A DNA stretch of 63,006 bases from Peptococcaceae bacterium (GTDB taxonomy: Bacteria > Bacillota > Desulfotomaculia > Desulfotomaculales > JACDOK01), in contig JACDOK010000012.1 of assembly GCA_017656185.1 (NCBI GenBank), positions 1-63,006 of the forward strand, given 5' to 3'. Positions within the stretch are counted from its first letter, which is position 1. Each line of letters opens with the position of its first letter. The position numbers were made by a program, and so were the translations under genes. The notes under the pieces were generated by a model. It did not search any database. It saw only the letters and a program-made list of their open reading frames with translations, and was not told the DNA's origin. Positions 10,532 to 19,614 of this stretch are shown here, piece by piece.

Positions 10532-11422
10532 ATGGCTATTCATTTTGTTAAGAATCGTAGGTACTGGTACATTATTTCGCTGCTGATTATCATACCCGGA
10601 ATCATCTCCCTCCTGACACGGGGGTTGAACCTGGGGATTGATTTCACCGGTGGCAACCTGATGGAACTTAAATTCAAGCAGGAAATTAAGATAACCGAGG
10701 TGCGCGGCGTGCTCCGGGCTTACGATTTGGAAAAACAGCCGGTGCAAAAGAGCGGACCCCAACAGGTAATTATCAGGACGCCGGTTTTGTCAGAGGAAGA
10801 AAATCAAAAGCTGATAAGTGATTTTGACAAAAGGTTTGGCGGTGTGGAAGTACTGCGCAATAATAAGGTCGGCCCGGTTATCGGTAGAGAGATAACACAA
10901 AAAGCTTTACTTTCATTGTTGATTGCTTTGGTATTGATGGTTGTCTACATCAGCTGGCGCTTTGAATTTCAGCAGGGCATTGCGGCTATTGTAGCTTTGG
11001 TTCACGACAGCCTTATTACTCTGGGCTTATTTTCTATATTTTGGGTTGAAATTAATACTCCGTTTGTAGCGGCTATTCTCACCATTTTGGGTTATTCTAT
11101 TAACGCCACCATTATTATCTTTGACCGGGTACGTGAAAATGTCAGGCTCAAAAAGAAGGGCGATACGCTTGAAGGCATAACTGACAGGAGTATACGGCAA
11201 ACCCTGGCACGTTCCGTGAATACCTCTCTAACCACGTTGGCAATGCTTTTGGCGATTTACTTTCTGGGCGGTACGACCGTCAAAAACTTTATCCTGGCTT
11301 TGATTATCGGTATTTTAAGCGGTACCTATTCTTCAATATTCCTGGCGGGTCCTGTGTGGCTGGATTTGAAAAAACGTTTCGGTGACGGCAGGGAGCGGAA
11401 AACCGCCGGCGCACGTGCTTAG
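10532..11422 (+). CDS. secF: Protein translocase subunit SecF
   Basis: Partner of SecD. The 296-residue protein has the N-terminal GLNLGIDFTGGNLMEL and the membrane segment GYSINATIIIFDRVREN, both family hallmarks, with six predicted helices. ATG at 10532 is preceded by AAGGAGGGAG. A terminator follows directly after it, closing the tgt-yajC-HD-secD-secF operon. Confidence 0.96.
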   Translation: MAIHFVKNRRYWYIISLLIIIPGIISLLTRGLNLGIDFTGGNLMELKFKQEIKITEVRGVLRAYDLEKQPVQKSGPQQVIIRTPVLSEEENQKLISDFDKRFGGVEVLRNNKVGPVIGREITQKALLSLLIALVLMVVYISWRFEFQQGIAAIVALVHDSLITLGLFSIFWVEINTPFVAAILTILGYSINATIIIFDRVRENVRLKKKGDTLEGITDRSIRQTLARSVNTSLTTLAMLLAIYFLGGTTVKNFILALIIGILSGTYSSIFLAGPVWLDLKKRFGDGRERKTAGARA

Positions 11423-11444
11423 GACTCTCCAGCCGTTTTATTCG

Positions 11445-11482
11445 GCCCGATGCACGCCTGCCACTGGCGCGTCGGGCTTTTT
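11445..11482 (+). terminator. Intrinsic terminator after secF
   Basis: GCCCGA (11445-11450) pairs with TCGGGC (11472-11477), with an inner CGCC/GGCG pairing, followed by TTTTTAA. It separates the Sec operon from the ACT-UPF0210 pair. Confidence 0.75.
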
Positions 11483-11510
11483 AATTTACAACGTGATAGG
11501 GGAGATCGCG

Positions 11511-11792
11511 ATGGACCGACCGCAGCGAGTTGTTGTGACTGTTTTGGGTAAAGACCGGGTGGGCTTGATTGCCGGTGTGGCCAACGTACTGGCTGAGAAC
11601 AACATCAACATCCTCGATATCAGCCAGACCATCTTACAGGATTTCTTTGCTATGATCATGATTGTCGACATGCGGGACAGCTATATTGACCTTAGTACGC
11701 TTAAAGAACGGCTTGCCCGCAAAGGCCAGGAACTGGGTGTACGCATCGATGCCCAGCATGAGGACGCTTTTAATTATATGCATCGCATTTAG
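11511..11792 (+). CDS. ACT-domain protein (UPF0237)
   Basis: A 93-residue stand-alone ACT domain: the strand VVVTVLGKDRVGLIAGVA, then the helix and NINILDISQTI. ACT domains bind small ligands, often amino acids, and regulate partner proteins. The open frame reads further upstream into the terminator, but ATG at 11511 with GGGGAG is the plausible start. It lies directly before the UPF0210 gene, a pairing found very widely, which suggests that the two proteins work together. The ligand is unknown. Confidence 0.88.
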   Translation: MDRPQRVVVTVLGKDRVGLIAGVANVLAENNINILDISQTILQDFFAMIMIVDMRDSYIDLSTLKERLARKGQELGVRIDAQHEDAFNYMHRI

Positions 11793-11843
11793 TCCTTTGG
11801 GGAATATCTTGTTCAGGTTTTCGTATGGCAGGGGGATATCAAG

Positions 11844-13202
11844 ATGCTTACTATGGAAGAAATTTTGGAAACCATCAAGATGATTCAAGAAGAAAACCTG
11901 GATATCAGGACGATCACTATGGGTATCAGCCTGCGCGACTGTGCCGACACTGATATACAGTCCTTGTGCCGTAAGATTTATGACAAAATAACGGCTGCTG
12001 CTAACAGGTTGGTTGAAGTCGGGGATGAGATTGAACGTGAGTATGGCCTGCCGATTGTCAATAAGCGTATCGCCGTTACACCGGTATCGTTTTTGGCCGA
12101 CGGTAAAAGTTACGATGACTGTGTGGCCATTGCCCGTACTTTAGAGAGAGCCGCTGAAGCAGTGGGGGTTAACTTCATTGGCGGCTTTTCGGCGCTTGTG
12201 CACAAGGGATTTACCGCGGGCGATCACGTGGTCATTGAGTCTATCCCCGAGGTGTTATCCACTACAGAGCGAGTATGTGCTTCGGTAAATGTGGCTACCA
12301 CTAAAGCCGGTATAAACATGGACGCGGTATCGATAATGGGGCATGTTATTAAGGACGCTGCTTACCGTACGGCAGACCGTGACGGGCTGGCATGCGCCAA
12401 ACTGGTGGTGTTTGCAAATATACCTGAAGATAATCCTTTTATGGCGGGAGCTTTTCACGGGTTTGGTGAACCGGAAAAAGTGATCAACGTTGGTGTCAGC
12501 GGGCCCGGAGTTGTAAAAAAGGCTATTGAGGGTATGGGTAACGGTGATTTGGGTGCATTGTCAGAGAAGATAAAGAAAATGGCTTTCAAGATTACACGCA
12601 TGGGTGAGCTGGTTGGCAGGGTGGCTGCTGAACGCCTGGGTGTGCTATTCGGTATTGTAGATTTATCGCTGGCGCCGACGCCGGCGGTGGGAGACAGCGT
12701 GGCCGAAATCTTGGAAGCCATGGGTATTGAGCGGTGTGGTGCTCCCGGAACCACGGCGGCACTGGCATTGTTAAATGATGCCGTAAAAAAGGGTGGCGCC
12801 ATGGCTTCTTCGTACGTGGGCGGGCTTTCAGGGGCCTTTATTCCGGTTAGTGAGGATGCTGGGATGGTAAGAGCAGTAGAGAACGGCGCGCTCAATCTGG
12901 AAAAGCTGGAAGCGATGACGGCGGTCTGTTCGGTGGGGCTGGATATGATTGTGGTGCCCGGGGATGTTCCGCCCGAAACCATCTCGGCCATTATTGCCGA
13001 CGAAATTGCCATCGGAGTCATTAATCAAAAGACTACAGCCGTACGGATTATTCCCGCCCCCGGTAAAAAAGCCGGTGATTACGTGCAGTTTGGGGGGTTG
13101 CTGGGAAGTTCGCCGGTACTGCCCGTCAGTCGATACCGGGCGTCCCGCTTTATCAAACGTGGGGGACGTATTCCGGCACCGATACAAAGTTTAAGCAATT
13201 AA
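11844..13202 (+). CDS. UPF0210 (DUF711, PFL-like) family protein
   Basis: A 452-residue member of the UPF0210 family, recognised by its N-terminus ([19 protein letters not shown]), the central segment [11 protein letters not shown]-like region and the C-terminal [12 protein letters not shown]. The fold resembles pyruvate formate-lyase, but no radical-forming glycine system or reaction is established. Start ATG 11844 with GGGGGA upstream. The ACT-domain gene 51 bp before it is its usual companion. Confidence 0.88.
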   Translation: MLTMEEILETIKMIQEENLDIRTITMGISLRDCADTDIQSLCRKIYDKITAAANRLVEVGDEIEREYGLPIVNKRIAVTPVSFLADGKSYDDCVAIARTLERAAEAVGVNFIGGFSALVHKGFTAGDHVVIESIPEVLSTTERVCASVNVATTKAGINMDAVSIMGHVIKDAAYRTADRDGLACAKLVVFANIPEDNPFMAGAFHGFGEPEKVINVGVSGPGVVKKAIEGMGNGDLGALSEKIKKMAFKITRMGELVGRVAAERLGVLFGIVDLSLAPTPAVGDSVAEILEAMGIERCGAPGTTAALALLNDAVKKGGAMASSYVGGLSGAFIPVSEDAGMVRAVENGALNLEKLEAMTAVCSVGLDMIVVPGDVPPETISAIIADEIAIGVINQKTTAVRIIPAPGKKAGDYVQFGGLLGSSPVLPVSRYRASRFIKRGGRIPAPIQSLSN

Positions 13203-13472
13203 GGTAATCAGTAATCAGTAATCAGTAGTTAGAATGTGGGGCGGGTCTCCGCGCCCGCCCAGGGTCTATAAGGAATCTATTCAAATTGAGTCGGGTATGC
13301 TTTTAGGGTTGCGGAAGCCTTACAAAGTCCCCTATGTACTTAGAAGTAACTTATCCAGAATGTAGGGATGGTCCTGAACCATATATTCCATTGTAGTCGT
13401 AGGGTCGGGTTTTTGCGTCACAGCCTTGCTGAGTTATCTTTTCCGGAATGATATGAAAAAAGACCGGAACCG
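13203..13472. repeat. Non-coding gap with short direct repeats and a GC-rich repeat unit
   Basis: Three near-perfect copies of GTAATCA occur in tandem at 13205-13226. They are followed by a hairpin-forming unit, GGGCGGG (13239-13245) with CCCGCCC (13254-13260), and CTATAAGGAAT. This unit resembles 6915-6965 (AGAATGTAGGGGCGG, then GCGCCCGCCC, then CATAAGGAAT). A second block, 13340-13369 (AAGTAACTTA, then AGAATGTAGGGA), repeats 6903-6926. No gene is seen. Confidence 0.5.
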
Positions 13473-14624
13473 GTGAGAGGTATGGTTAGGGCAAGTTTGA
13501 ACCGCTTTGAGATTATCATCGCAGGGGGTGGTCCGGCAGGGTCACTCCTGGCCTATTATGCAGCTCAAAGGGGTTATGAGGTATTGCTTGTGGACCGGGC
13601 GCGTTTTCCGCGGACCAAACCCTGCGGGGGAGGCATAACCGTTAAGGCGGCCGGTCTGATTCCCTTTGCCTGGCAGGACATTGTTGAGGATGTTACGCTG
13701 GTAAGCACCTTGGTAAACCAAAGGGTATGTCGTTTACAGTGGCCGCAACCCGTATGCTATATGATTACCCGGGATAAGTTTGACCACCTGATGCTCGATA
13801 ACGCACGGCGGGCCGGCGCCATAATCAAGGAAGGTTGCGGGGTCATGGAGGTAAGGCGTGACAGCGCCGGTGTTACGGTTCGCCTTGAGAACGGTACCCT
13901 GTATGAGGGAGAAATCCTGGTCGGAGCCGACGGAGCCCACAGTCGCGTGGCGCCGCTGCTGAATAAAGGTAAGCGGCAGGGTTTTGCGGCCGTAGCTGAG
14001 GTGGCAGCACCGGCTGACAGGTTGGAGGCCGTTAGAAATAGCTTGATTGTTGATTTCAAAGTAATTCCGTACGGGTACGGGTGGGTTTTCCCGAAAAGAG
14101 ACCACCTGAACGTCGGTGTATGTACTATGAACCCCACGGTCAAACCGCTCGGGTCTTACCTGCAATCCTTGCTTCGCAAACAAAATCTGGCACCTGGTTG
14201 GGTGCGCCGGAAGTACGGTTTTCCTCTGCCTCACCATGCCGGGGTCAATCGCGTTTTTGGTGAGGGGAGGATAATACTGCTCGGCGATGCGGCGGGTCTT
14301 AATGATCCTTTTACGGGAGAGGGTATTTATACGGCACTTTACAGCGCTACCTTAACGGCAGAGGTTTTACAGGACCGGTACCGCAGGTGGAACGATATCA
14401 CAGCGGCCTATCAAAAGCGCATTATGGAACTGGTAGTACCGGAATGGAAAAAGGCCTATTTAGTAGCCCGGCTGTTTTACGCGACACCGCTTGGTGCAAG
14501 TTTTTTGGAGAAAAGACCGTACCTGGCCCAGGAATTATGGGATGTTTTATACAGTGGGCGCTATTGTGATATCAAAAAGGTTTTGGGGCGCAACTGGTGG
14601 CGGCTGTTTTACCGGGGATCTTAA
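13473..14624 (+). CDS. Geranylgeranyl reductase family FAD-dependent oxidoreductase
   Basis: A 383-residue flavoprotein: the N-terminal Rossmann motif IIAGGGPAGS, the family-specific PCGGG, the GADGAHSRVA motif and the C-terminal FAD loop LLGDAAGLNDPFTGEGI. Relatives reduce isoprenoid chains (BchP/digeranylgeranyl type). A polyprenyl synthase lies 1.1 kb downstream on the same strand, so a role on an isoprenoid or quinone side chain is reasonable, though not shown. The start could be GTG 13473 or ATG 13482; neither has an ideal Shine-Dalgarno. Confidence 0.85.
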   Translation: MRGMVRASLNRFEIIIAGGGPAGSLLAYYAAQRGYEVLLVDRARFPRTKPCGGGITVKAAGLIPFAWQDIVEDVTLVSTLVNQRVCRLQWPQPVCYMITRDKFDHLMLDNARRAGAIIKEGCGVMEVRRDSAGVTVRLENGTLYEGEILVGADGAHSRVAPLLNKGKRQGFAAVAEVAAPADRLEAVRNSLIVDFKVIPYGYGWVFPKRDHLNVGVCTMNPTVKPLGSYLQSLLRKQNLAPGWVRRKYGFPLPHHAGVNRVFGEGRIILLGDAAGLNDPFTGEGIYTALYSATLTAEVLQDRYRRWNDITAAYQKRIMELVVPEWKKAYLVARLFYATPLGASFLEKRPYLAQELWDVLYSGRYCDIKKVLGRNWWRLFYRGS

Positions 14625-14640
14625 CGAAATTAGGTGGAAT

Positions 14641-15009
14641 ATGCGGTATGAAAAATTAACTTCTAAACAAATAATGTGGTATAAGAATAATTTTGGAGCC
14701 GATCGATGCCAAATGACCGGAAACAAGGATTTGATAGCTGAACTGGCGGGCAAAATAGAAAAACTCAGCATCAGCATGGAAAAAATGAAGCTGGCCGAAT
14801 ATGTGCATCTTCTGGAAAGTCCCTGGCGGCTGTTATATCTGAATTTTATCACCGGAATTGCCCGCGGTCTGGGTATGGCCGTTGGGTTTACCATTTTGGC
14901 ATCTTTGGTGTTGTTAGCGTTACAGCGGATTGTAATGATGAACCTGCCGGTTATCAGTGAATTTATTGCCAGGATCGTTAAGCTGGTTCAGTTTAACCTT
15001 GGATATTGA
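14641..15009 (+). CDS. DUF5665-type membrane protein
   Basis: About 122 residues. The C-terminal two thirds contain the recognisable block LAEYVHLLESPWRLLYLNF, then GIARGLGMAVGFTIL and a membrane helix, followed by NLPVISEFIARIVK, as in the DUF5665 family. The first 35 residues look poorly conserved, so translation may begin later. ATG 14641 has TAGGTGG at good spacing. The function is unknown. It precedes the DksA-type gene, a frequent arrangement in Clostridia. Confidence 0.7.
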   Translation: MRYEKLTSKQIMWYKNNFGADRCQMTGNKDLIAELAGKIEKLSISMEKMKLAEYVHLLESPWRLLYLNFITGIARGLGMAVGFTILASLVLLALQRIVMMNLPVISEFIARIVKLVQFNLGY

Positions 15010-15052
15010 AAAACTGAAAATGTTCCATTTTTAATAATGAGGAGTGAAGTCA

Positions 15053-15661
15053 ATGGACTACCAGACGATGCAAAACTTTAAGCAAAGACTGTTACAACTA
15101 CGGCGGGAATACAAGCAACGCGTGGGAAACATTGAGTCTACCTTATCAGTGGCTGCCGAAGATGCTATCGGGGAACTTTCGACTTACGATCAGCATCCCG
15201 CTGATATTGGAGACACCACTTTTGAAAGGAGCAAAGACTATGCTCTTGATGAGGATGCACGTTTAAAGATCCAGGCCATTGACGATGCCCTGAGGAGAAT
15301 AGAGCAGGGTACCTACGGGATTTGTGACCAGTGCGGGAAAACCATTGAGGTTGAACGTCTTAATGCCCAGCCATATACTACGAAATGTTTCGCTTGTAAG
15401 GTTGACGGTGAGGAAAGGTCCAATCTGCAAGCACGCCCTGTTGAGGAACAAACCCTGGAATCACCTTACGCGCATACCTTTGACGATAACACCTATTATG
15501 ACCGCGAGGACACGTGGCAGGATATGGCTCAACACGGCTTATCAACCGAAATTGAAGAAGTGGAAGAGGAAGACCGTGGGACGGTGCAGGATGTAGAAGG
15601 TATTGTGTACCGTAAAGAGGAAGGAATGTTTTTTGAGGATAAACGCCGGATGGAAGATTAG
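15053..15661 (+). CDS. TraR/DksA C4 zinc-finger protein, YteA-like sporulation type
   Basis: About 202 residues: an N-terminal coiled-coil region (residues 5-35) with the DksA-type ERSKDYALDEDA, then a four-cysteine zinc finger, CDQC and CFAC, and an acidic extension. The length and the tail with YDREDTWQDMAQHG match the YteA family of endospore formers rather than short DksA. It may bind RNA polymerase through its secondary channel. ATG 15053 has GAGGAG 8 bp upstream; GTG 15044 is too close to it. Confidence 0.82.
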   Translation: MDYQTMQNFKQRLLQLRREYKQRVGNIESTLSVAAEDAIGELSTYDQHPADIGDTTFERSKDYALDEDARLKIQAIDDALRRIEQGTYGICDQCGKTIEVERLNAQPYTTKCFACKVDGEERSNLQARPVEEQTLESPYAHTFDDNTYYDREDTWQDMAQHGLSTEIEEVEEEDRGTVQDVEGIVYRKEEGMFFEDKRRMED

Positions 15662-15758
15662 TACGGTATGTTGATCATTATCAAATAAGGGAGGATTTGA
15701 TCGGTAGATAGCGAAAGTAACCAGATGGCGATTGTTAAGGAAAGGAATATAGCGGTTC

Positions 15759-16715
15759 GTGTTGTCTTTGCTTGACGAAATCAAGGAAGATCTTATCATC
15801 GTAAATATGGAACTGGAAAAAGTGGTCGAAAGCCCCCAGGTATTGCTTGCCGAAACGTCCCGCCATTTGCTGCAGGCCGGTGGGAAGCGGTTAAGGCCTG
15901 CTTTTGCGCTTTTAGCTGCCAAAATGTTTCGTTATGACCTGCAAAAATTGCTGCCGCTGGCAATGGCTCTCGAATTAATTCATATGGCGACGCTGTTACA
16001 CGATGATGTAGTAGATGCTGCCGATAAACGCCGCGGTAGGCCCACAGTAAGGTCTATCTGGGGGAATAAGGTTTCCACACATACCGGTGATTTTCTTTTC
16101 GCCAAGGCGTTGACCCTTGTGGCCGAGTATGAGAACCCGATGATTGCCCAGGTGTTAGCTCAAACCTGTGTAAGTATGTCTGAGGGTGAGCTAATACAGA
16201 TGTCGGGTAAATACAAGCCGGACTTACGCAACTACCTGCGGCGTATTCGCTGTAAGACGGCGTTGTTAATTGCGGCCAGCTGCAAGTTAGGAGCCGTGGC
16301 TACAGGGGCGCCGCCTAGTATTTACTTACCGTTATGGCGTTATGGTTATTTTCTGGGAATGGCTTTTCAAATTACCGACGACGTACTGGACATAGTGGCT
16401 GATGAAAGGAAATTGGGTAAACCGGTAGGCGGTGACCTGCGGGAAGGCGTTATAACTCTACCGGTTATTTTGGCCCTTAGGGAAAGCCCACATGCCCGGT
16501 ACCTCGAAGAAATTATTCAAAAAAGAACGAAGAGTGATAGGGATATTGCTGAAGCCATCAATATTGTCCGCAATTGCGGCGCTACTGAAAAATCATTAGA
16601 CATAGCTGACCGCTATATCCGGAACGCAATTCGGGAACTACAAAGCCTACCTGATATTCCTACCAAAAACACTTTGCAGTACATCGCCGAGTTTATTAAG
16701 GTTCGCAGTTTTTAA
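15759..16715 (+). CDS. Trans-polyprenyl diphosphate synthase (heptaprenyl type, component II-like)
   Basis: Condenses isopentenyl diphosphate units to make the long chain of menaquinone. The 318-residue protein has both aspartate-rich motifs, HDDVVD (near residue 80) and the second, DDVLD, the GGKRLRP substrate loop and KPVGGDLREG. GTG at 15759 has only a weak Shine-Dalgarno (AAAGGAA, about 13 bp away). It lies directly before the haem operon, which fits co-expression of respiratory quinone and haem synthesis. Chain length cannot be fixed from sequence by eye. Confidence 0.88.
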   Translation: MLSLLDEIKEDLIIVNMELEKVVESPQVLLAETSRHLLQAGGKRLRPAFALLAAKMFRYDLQKLLPLAMALELIHMATLLHDDVVDAADKRRGRPTVRSIWGNKVSTHTGDFLFAKALTLVAEYENPMIAQVLAQTCVSMSEGELIQMSGKYKPDLRNYLRRIRCKTALLIAASCKLGAVATGAPPSIYLPLWRYGYFLGMAFQITDDVLDIVADERKLGKPVGGDLREGVITLPVILALRESPHARYLEEIIQKRTKSDRDIAEAINIVRNCGATEKSLDIADRYIRNAIRELQSLPDIPTKNTLQYIAEFIKVRSF

Positions 16716-16733
16716 CCGTAAACGGGAGGTATT

Positions 16734-17402
16734 ATGGCCGCCATATATCCTATATGCATTAAACTTGATAATTTACCTTGTTTAGTGGTCGGAGGCGGGA
16801 AGGTCGCCGAACGCAAGGTGAAAGCTCTTTTAGCTGCAGGAGGCCGTGTCACCGTAATTGGCCCCGACATCACACCTGATTTGAAGAATCTCGCGTTAAG
16901 TGATAAGCTAGTACATGTAGCTCGCCCCTATAAAAAGGGAGACGTGGATGGATTTTTTTTAGTAATCAGTGCCACCAATGACCGGCAAGTTAACCGGGAA
17001 ATCGCCGCTGAGTGCCATCAGCGGCGTATTTTGCTCAATACCGTTGATGATCCGGAAAACTGTACCTTTTATGTCCCTGCTACGGTGCGCCGGGGTGACC
17101 TGGTTATTGCCGTATCCACAGGAGGGAAAAGCCCATTAATGGCCCGTAAGATTCGCGAAGAACTGGAGCATTCATACAATGATGCCTTTGGTGCTTATCT
17201 TGACCTCCTGGGCGAAATACGCCATAATATCATTCGAAATGTCCGTGATACGGGGAAAAAAGAAGCGCTTCTGGAAGAATTGCTATCGGAGGCTATTTGG
17301 GCGGCATTGAAAAAGGGAGATTATGATAAAGCGAAGGAGCTGGTAAGCCGTGTTTATAACGGCAGTGGGTCTGAATCACCGGACGGCTCCTGTAGCCGTT
17401 AG
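16734..17402 (+). CDS. Precorrin-2 dehydrogenase (SirC/CysG-N type)
   Basis: Oxidises precorrin-2 to sirohydrochlorin with NAD. The 222-residue protein starts with YPICIKL, the Rossmann motif VVGGGKVAERK, then NTVDDPENCTFYVPA and the C-terminal GGKSPLMARKIREE helix. The aspartate pair in NTVDD aligns with the residue needed in Met8/CysG. The protein might therefore also insert iron, which would explain why no separate chelatase gene is seen in the operon. That is inference. It overlaps the start of hemA by 53 bp. Confidence 0.9.
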   Translation: MAAIYPICIKLDNLPCLVVGGGKVAERKVKALLAAGGRVTVIGPDITPDLKNLALSDKLVHVARPYKKGDVDGFFLVISATNDRQVNREIAAECHQRRILLNTVDDPENCTFYVPATVRRGDLVIAVSTGGKSPLMARKIREELEHSYNDAFGAYLDLLGEIRHNIIRNVRDTGKKEALLEELLSEAIWAALKKGDYDKAKELVSRVYNGSGSESPDGSCSR

Positions 17403-18663
17403 AGAAAAACTTTCCTTTCCGGAATCTGTTTTAAAAGATACCCTTTTGCGCTTTACTAAACTGGAAGGTGTTAACGGGGGGGTTATTCTTTCAACCTGTA
17501 ACCGTACTGAGGTATATACTATTTTACATCGTGAAGACGATGTGCAAGTTATCCGGGAATTTTTATCCCACTATTGCGGTGTTCCGGTTGATGAAATTAA
17601 AAAATATCTTTATACTTACTTTGCACGTGAGGCCATTAACCATCTTTTCAAGGTGGCTGCGGGACTTGACTCGATGGTATTGGGTGAGACACAGATTCTC
17701 GGCCAGGTAAAGCAAGCTTACGAGATCGCGCAAGATGTCGGTACAGTTAATAAAGTGCTTAATAAGGTTTTTCAACAGGCTTTGGCCGTCGGCAAAACGG
17801 TGCGCCATAAAACCGGTATTGATAAGAATCCGGTATCAATTAGCTATGCCGCTGTGGAACTGGCACGCCAAACGCTGGGAAGCTTGGAAGGGCGTATGGT
17901 TCTCATTATTGGCGCAGGTAAAATGAGCGAACTCACTGTCAAGCATTTGATTGCCAACGGTATTTCCGGGGTTATTGTATCCAATCGTTCTTTCGACCGG
18001 GCGGTCGAGCTGGCAGCACACTTTGGAGGTAGGGCCGTTCGCTTTGACGAGGTCTATCACTGGATGAAAAGAGCCGACATTGTTATTAGCTGTACGGCGG
18101 CTACCCATTATGTGGTAAAGGCCGAACCATTGCAGGCCGTAATGCGGAAACGTAAAGGAAAAAAGATATTTCTTATTGACATCGCTGTTCCCCGTGACAT
18201 CGACCCTGCGGTGGGACAAATACCGGGCGTGTCTCTTTATGATATCGATAGTTTGCAAAGTGTTGTAGATGCTAACCTTGCTGAACGACGCCGGGCAGCT
18301 TCTGTAGCTGAAGATATTATTGATGATGAGGTGGACAAGATTGCCTGCAGCTTGAGCACCGGGTATGTTATTCCTACTGTGGTAGCCTTAAAAGAATTAG
18401 GCGAGACCATCAAGGAAAAAGAACTCCAAAAGGCATTAAACCGGTTGGGAGACTTGTCCGACCGTGAAATAAAGATTATCTGTTCACTGGCTAATTCTCT
18501 TGTGAACCAGTTGCTGCATATGCCGGTAACTAATCTTAAGGCATATGCCCATACTCCGGAGGGGCACCTGCTGAAAAATGCGGTAGAGAAACTTTTTGCC
18601 CTTGAAATCGAGGAAGAAGATGACGATACCGTGATAAGCAAAGAAGGAAAGGCTAGTGTCTAG
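17350..18663 (+). CDS. hemA: Glutamyl-tRNA reductase
   Basis: First committed step of the C5 route: reduces glutamyl-tRNA to glutamate-1-semialdehyde. The 437-residue protein has GLNHRTAPV, the catalytic cysteine in LSTCNRTEVY, the GETQILGQVK motif, the NADPH-binding IGAGKMSEL and a C-terminal dimerisation helix. GTG 17350 lies within sirC, implying translational coupling. hemL, the next enzyme, is at the far end of this operon. Confidence 0.96.
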   Translation: MFITAVGLNHRTAPVAVREKLSFPESVLKDTLLRFTKLEGVNGGVILSTCNRTEVYTILHREDDVQVIREFLSHYCGVPVDEIKKYLYTYFAREAINHLFKVAAGLDSMVLGETQILGQVKQAYEIAQDVGTVNKVLNKVFQQALAVGKTVRHKTGIDKNPVSISYAAVELARQTLGSLEGRMVLIIGAGKMSELTVKHLIANGISGVIVSNRSFDRAVELAAHFGGRAVRFDEVYHWMKRADIVISCTAATHYVVKAEPLQAVMRKRKGKKIFLIDIAVPRDIDPAVGQIPGVSLYDIDSLQSVVDANLAERRRAASVAEDIIDDEVDKIACSLSTGYVIPTVVALKELGETIKEKELQKALNRLGDLSDREIKIICSLANSLVNQLLHMPVTNLKAYAHTPEGHLLKNAVEKLFALEIEEEDDDTVISKEGKASV

Positions 18664-18669
18664 AAAGTG

Positions 18670-19614
18670 ATGCACAAAAGGTTGGTTAGAGTTGGTACGC
18701 GTGGAAGTGCTCTAGCTTTAAAACAAACGGAGTGGGTCATAAGAAGTCTCCGTGAGGTTCATCCCGAGGTAAACTTTGAGATTAAGAAAATAAAAACCCT
18801 CGGTGATAGCATTTTAGATGTAGCCCTGGCCAAAATCGGTGACAAAGGGATTTTTACCAAAGAAATTGAGAAAGCGCTGCTGGGGGAAGAAATAGATCTG
18901 GCCGTACATAGTATGAAGGATTTACCTACGATATTACCCCCAGGATTGGTCATTGGAGCGGTTACCGTCCGGCATTTCCCGGGCGATGTATTGATATCGG
19001 CTGATGGATCGAGACTTGATGAGTTACCCCGGGGGGCCCGGATTGGCAGCAGCAGCTTGCGGCGCCGTGCCCAACTCCTGGCATACCGGCCCGACTTACA
19101 GATGACAACTGTGCGGGGTAACCTGCAAACAAGACTAAAGAAACTTGAAGAGGGGCAATTTGATGCCACGATTCTGGCATGGGTAGGTTTGCACCGCCTG
19201 GGAATGACCGATGTTATAGCGCAGCGTATCCCCTTTACTGTTTGCCTACCCGCCGTGGGGCAGGGGGCTTTGGCGGTAGAAATTCGCAGTGATGATACTG
19301 AAATGGCCGATTTGGTGCGGAAGATTGATCACCGGGAATCCCGCAGCGCGGTTACGGCGGAAAGGACCCTAATGCATTGTCTGGAAGGTGGTTGCCAGGT
19401 TCCGATAGGTGCTGTTGCCAGGCTTTGGGGAGGAACTTTGATTCTTGAAGCGATGGTGGGAACTCTTGACGGACGCCGGCTGGTGAGGACTATGGATTCC
19501 AGTCCGATTGACCAACCTGAGCAGCTGGGAATACGTGTGGCAGACAAATTACTTAAGCTGGGGGCTGCTGATATTTTGGCCGAAGTTCGTGAAAGGGCGG
19601 AATTGGATGGATAA
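18670..19614 (+). CDS. hemC: Hydroxymethylbilane synthase (porphobilinogen deaminase)
   Basis: Polymerises four porphobilinogens into hydroxymethylbilane. About 314 residues: RVGTRGSALALKQT at the N-terminus, the catalytic aspartate in AVHSMKDLP, RGNLQTRL and the dipyrromethane-cofactor cysteine in LEGGCQVPIG. Starts could be GTG 18667 or ATG 18670. It begins 6 bp after hemA and overlaps the start of the next gene by 8 bp, consistent with a tightly packed operon. Confidence 0.96.
   Translation: MHKRLVRVGTRGSALALKQTEWVIRSLREVHPEVNFEIKKIKTLGDSILDVALAKIGDKGIFTKEIEKALLGEEIDLAVHSMKDLPTILPPGLVIGAVTVRHFPGDVLISADGSRLDELPRGARIGSSSLRRRAQLLAYRPDLQMTTVRGNLQTRLKKLEEGQFDATILAWVGLHRLGMTDVIAQRIPFTVCLPAVGQGALAVEIRSDDTEMADLVRKIDHRESRSAVTAERTLMHCLEGGCQVPIGAVARLWGGTLILEAMVGTLDGRRLVRTMDSSPIDQPEQLGIRVADKLLKLGAADILAEVRERAELDG

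Noticed and set aside
12455-13021. A 188-residue minus-strand frame in the UPF0210 gene
   Set aside because: Ser/Thr/Pro-rich shadow typical of antisense to a GC-rich gene; the plus-strand family match is convincing.
15690-15758. A very short frame (MAIVKERNIAVRVVFA-like) before the polyprenyl synthase
   Set aside because: Only 16 residues with no convincing ribosome site; it could be a relic, but nothing supports it.
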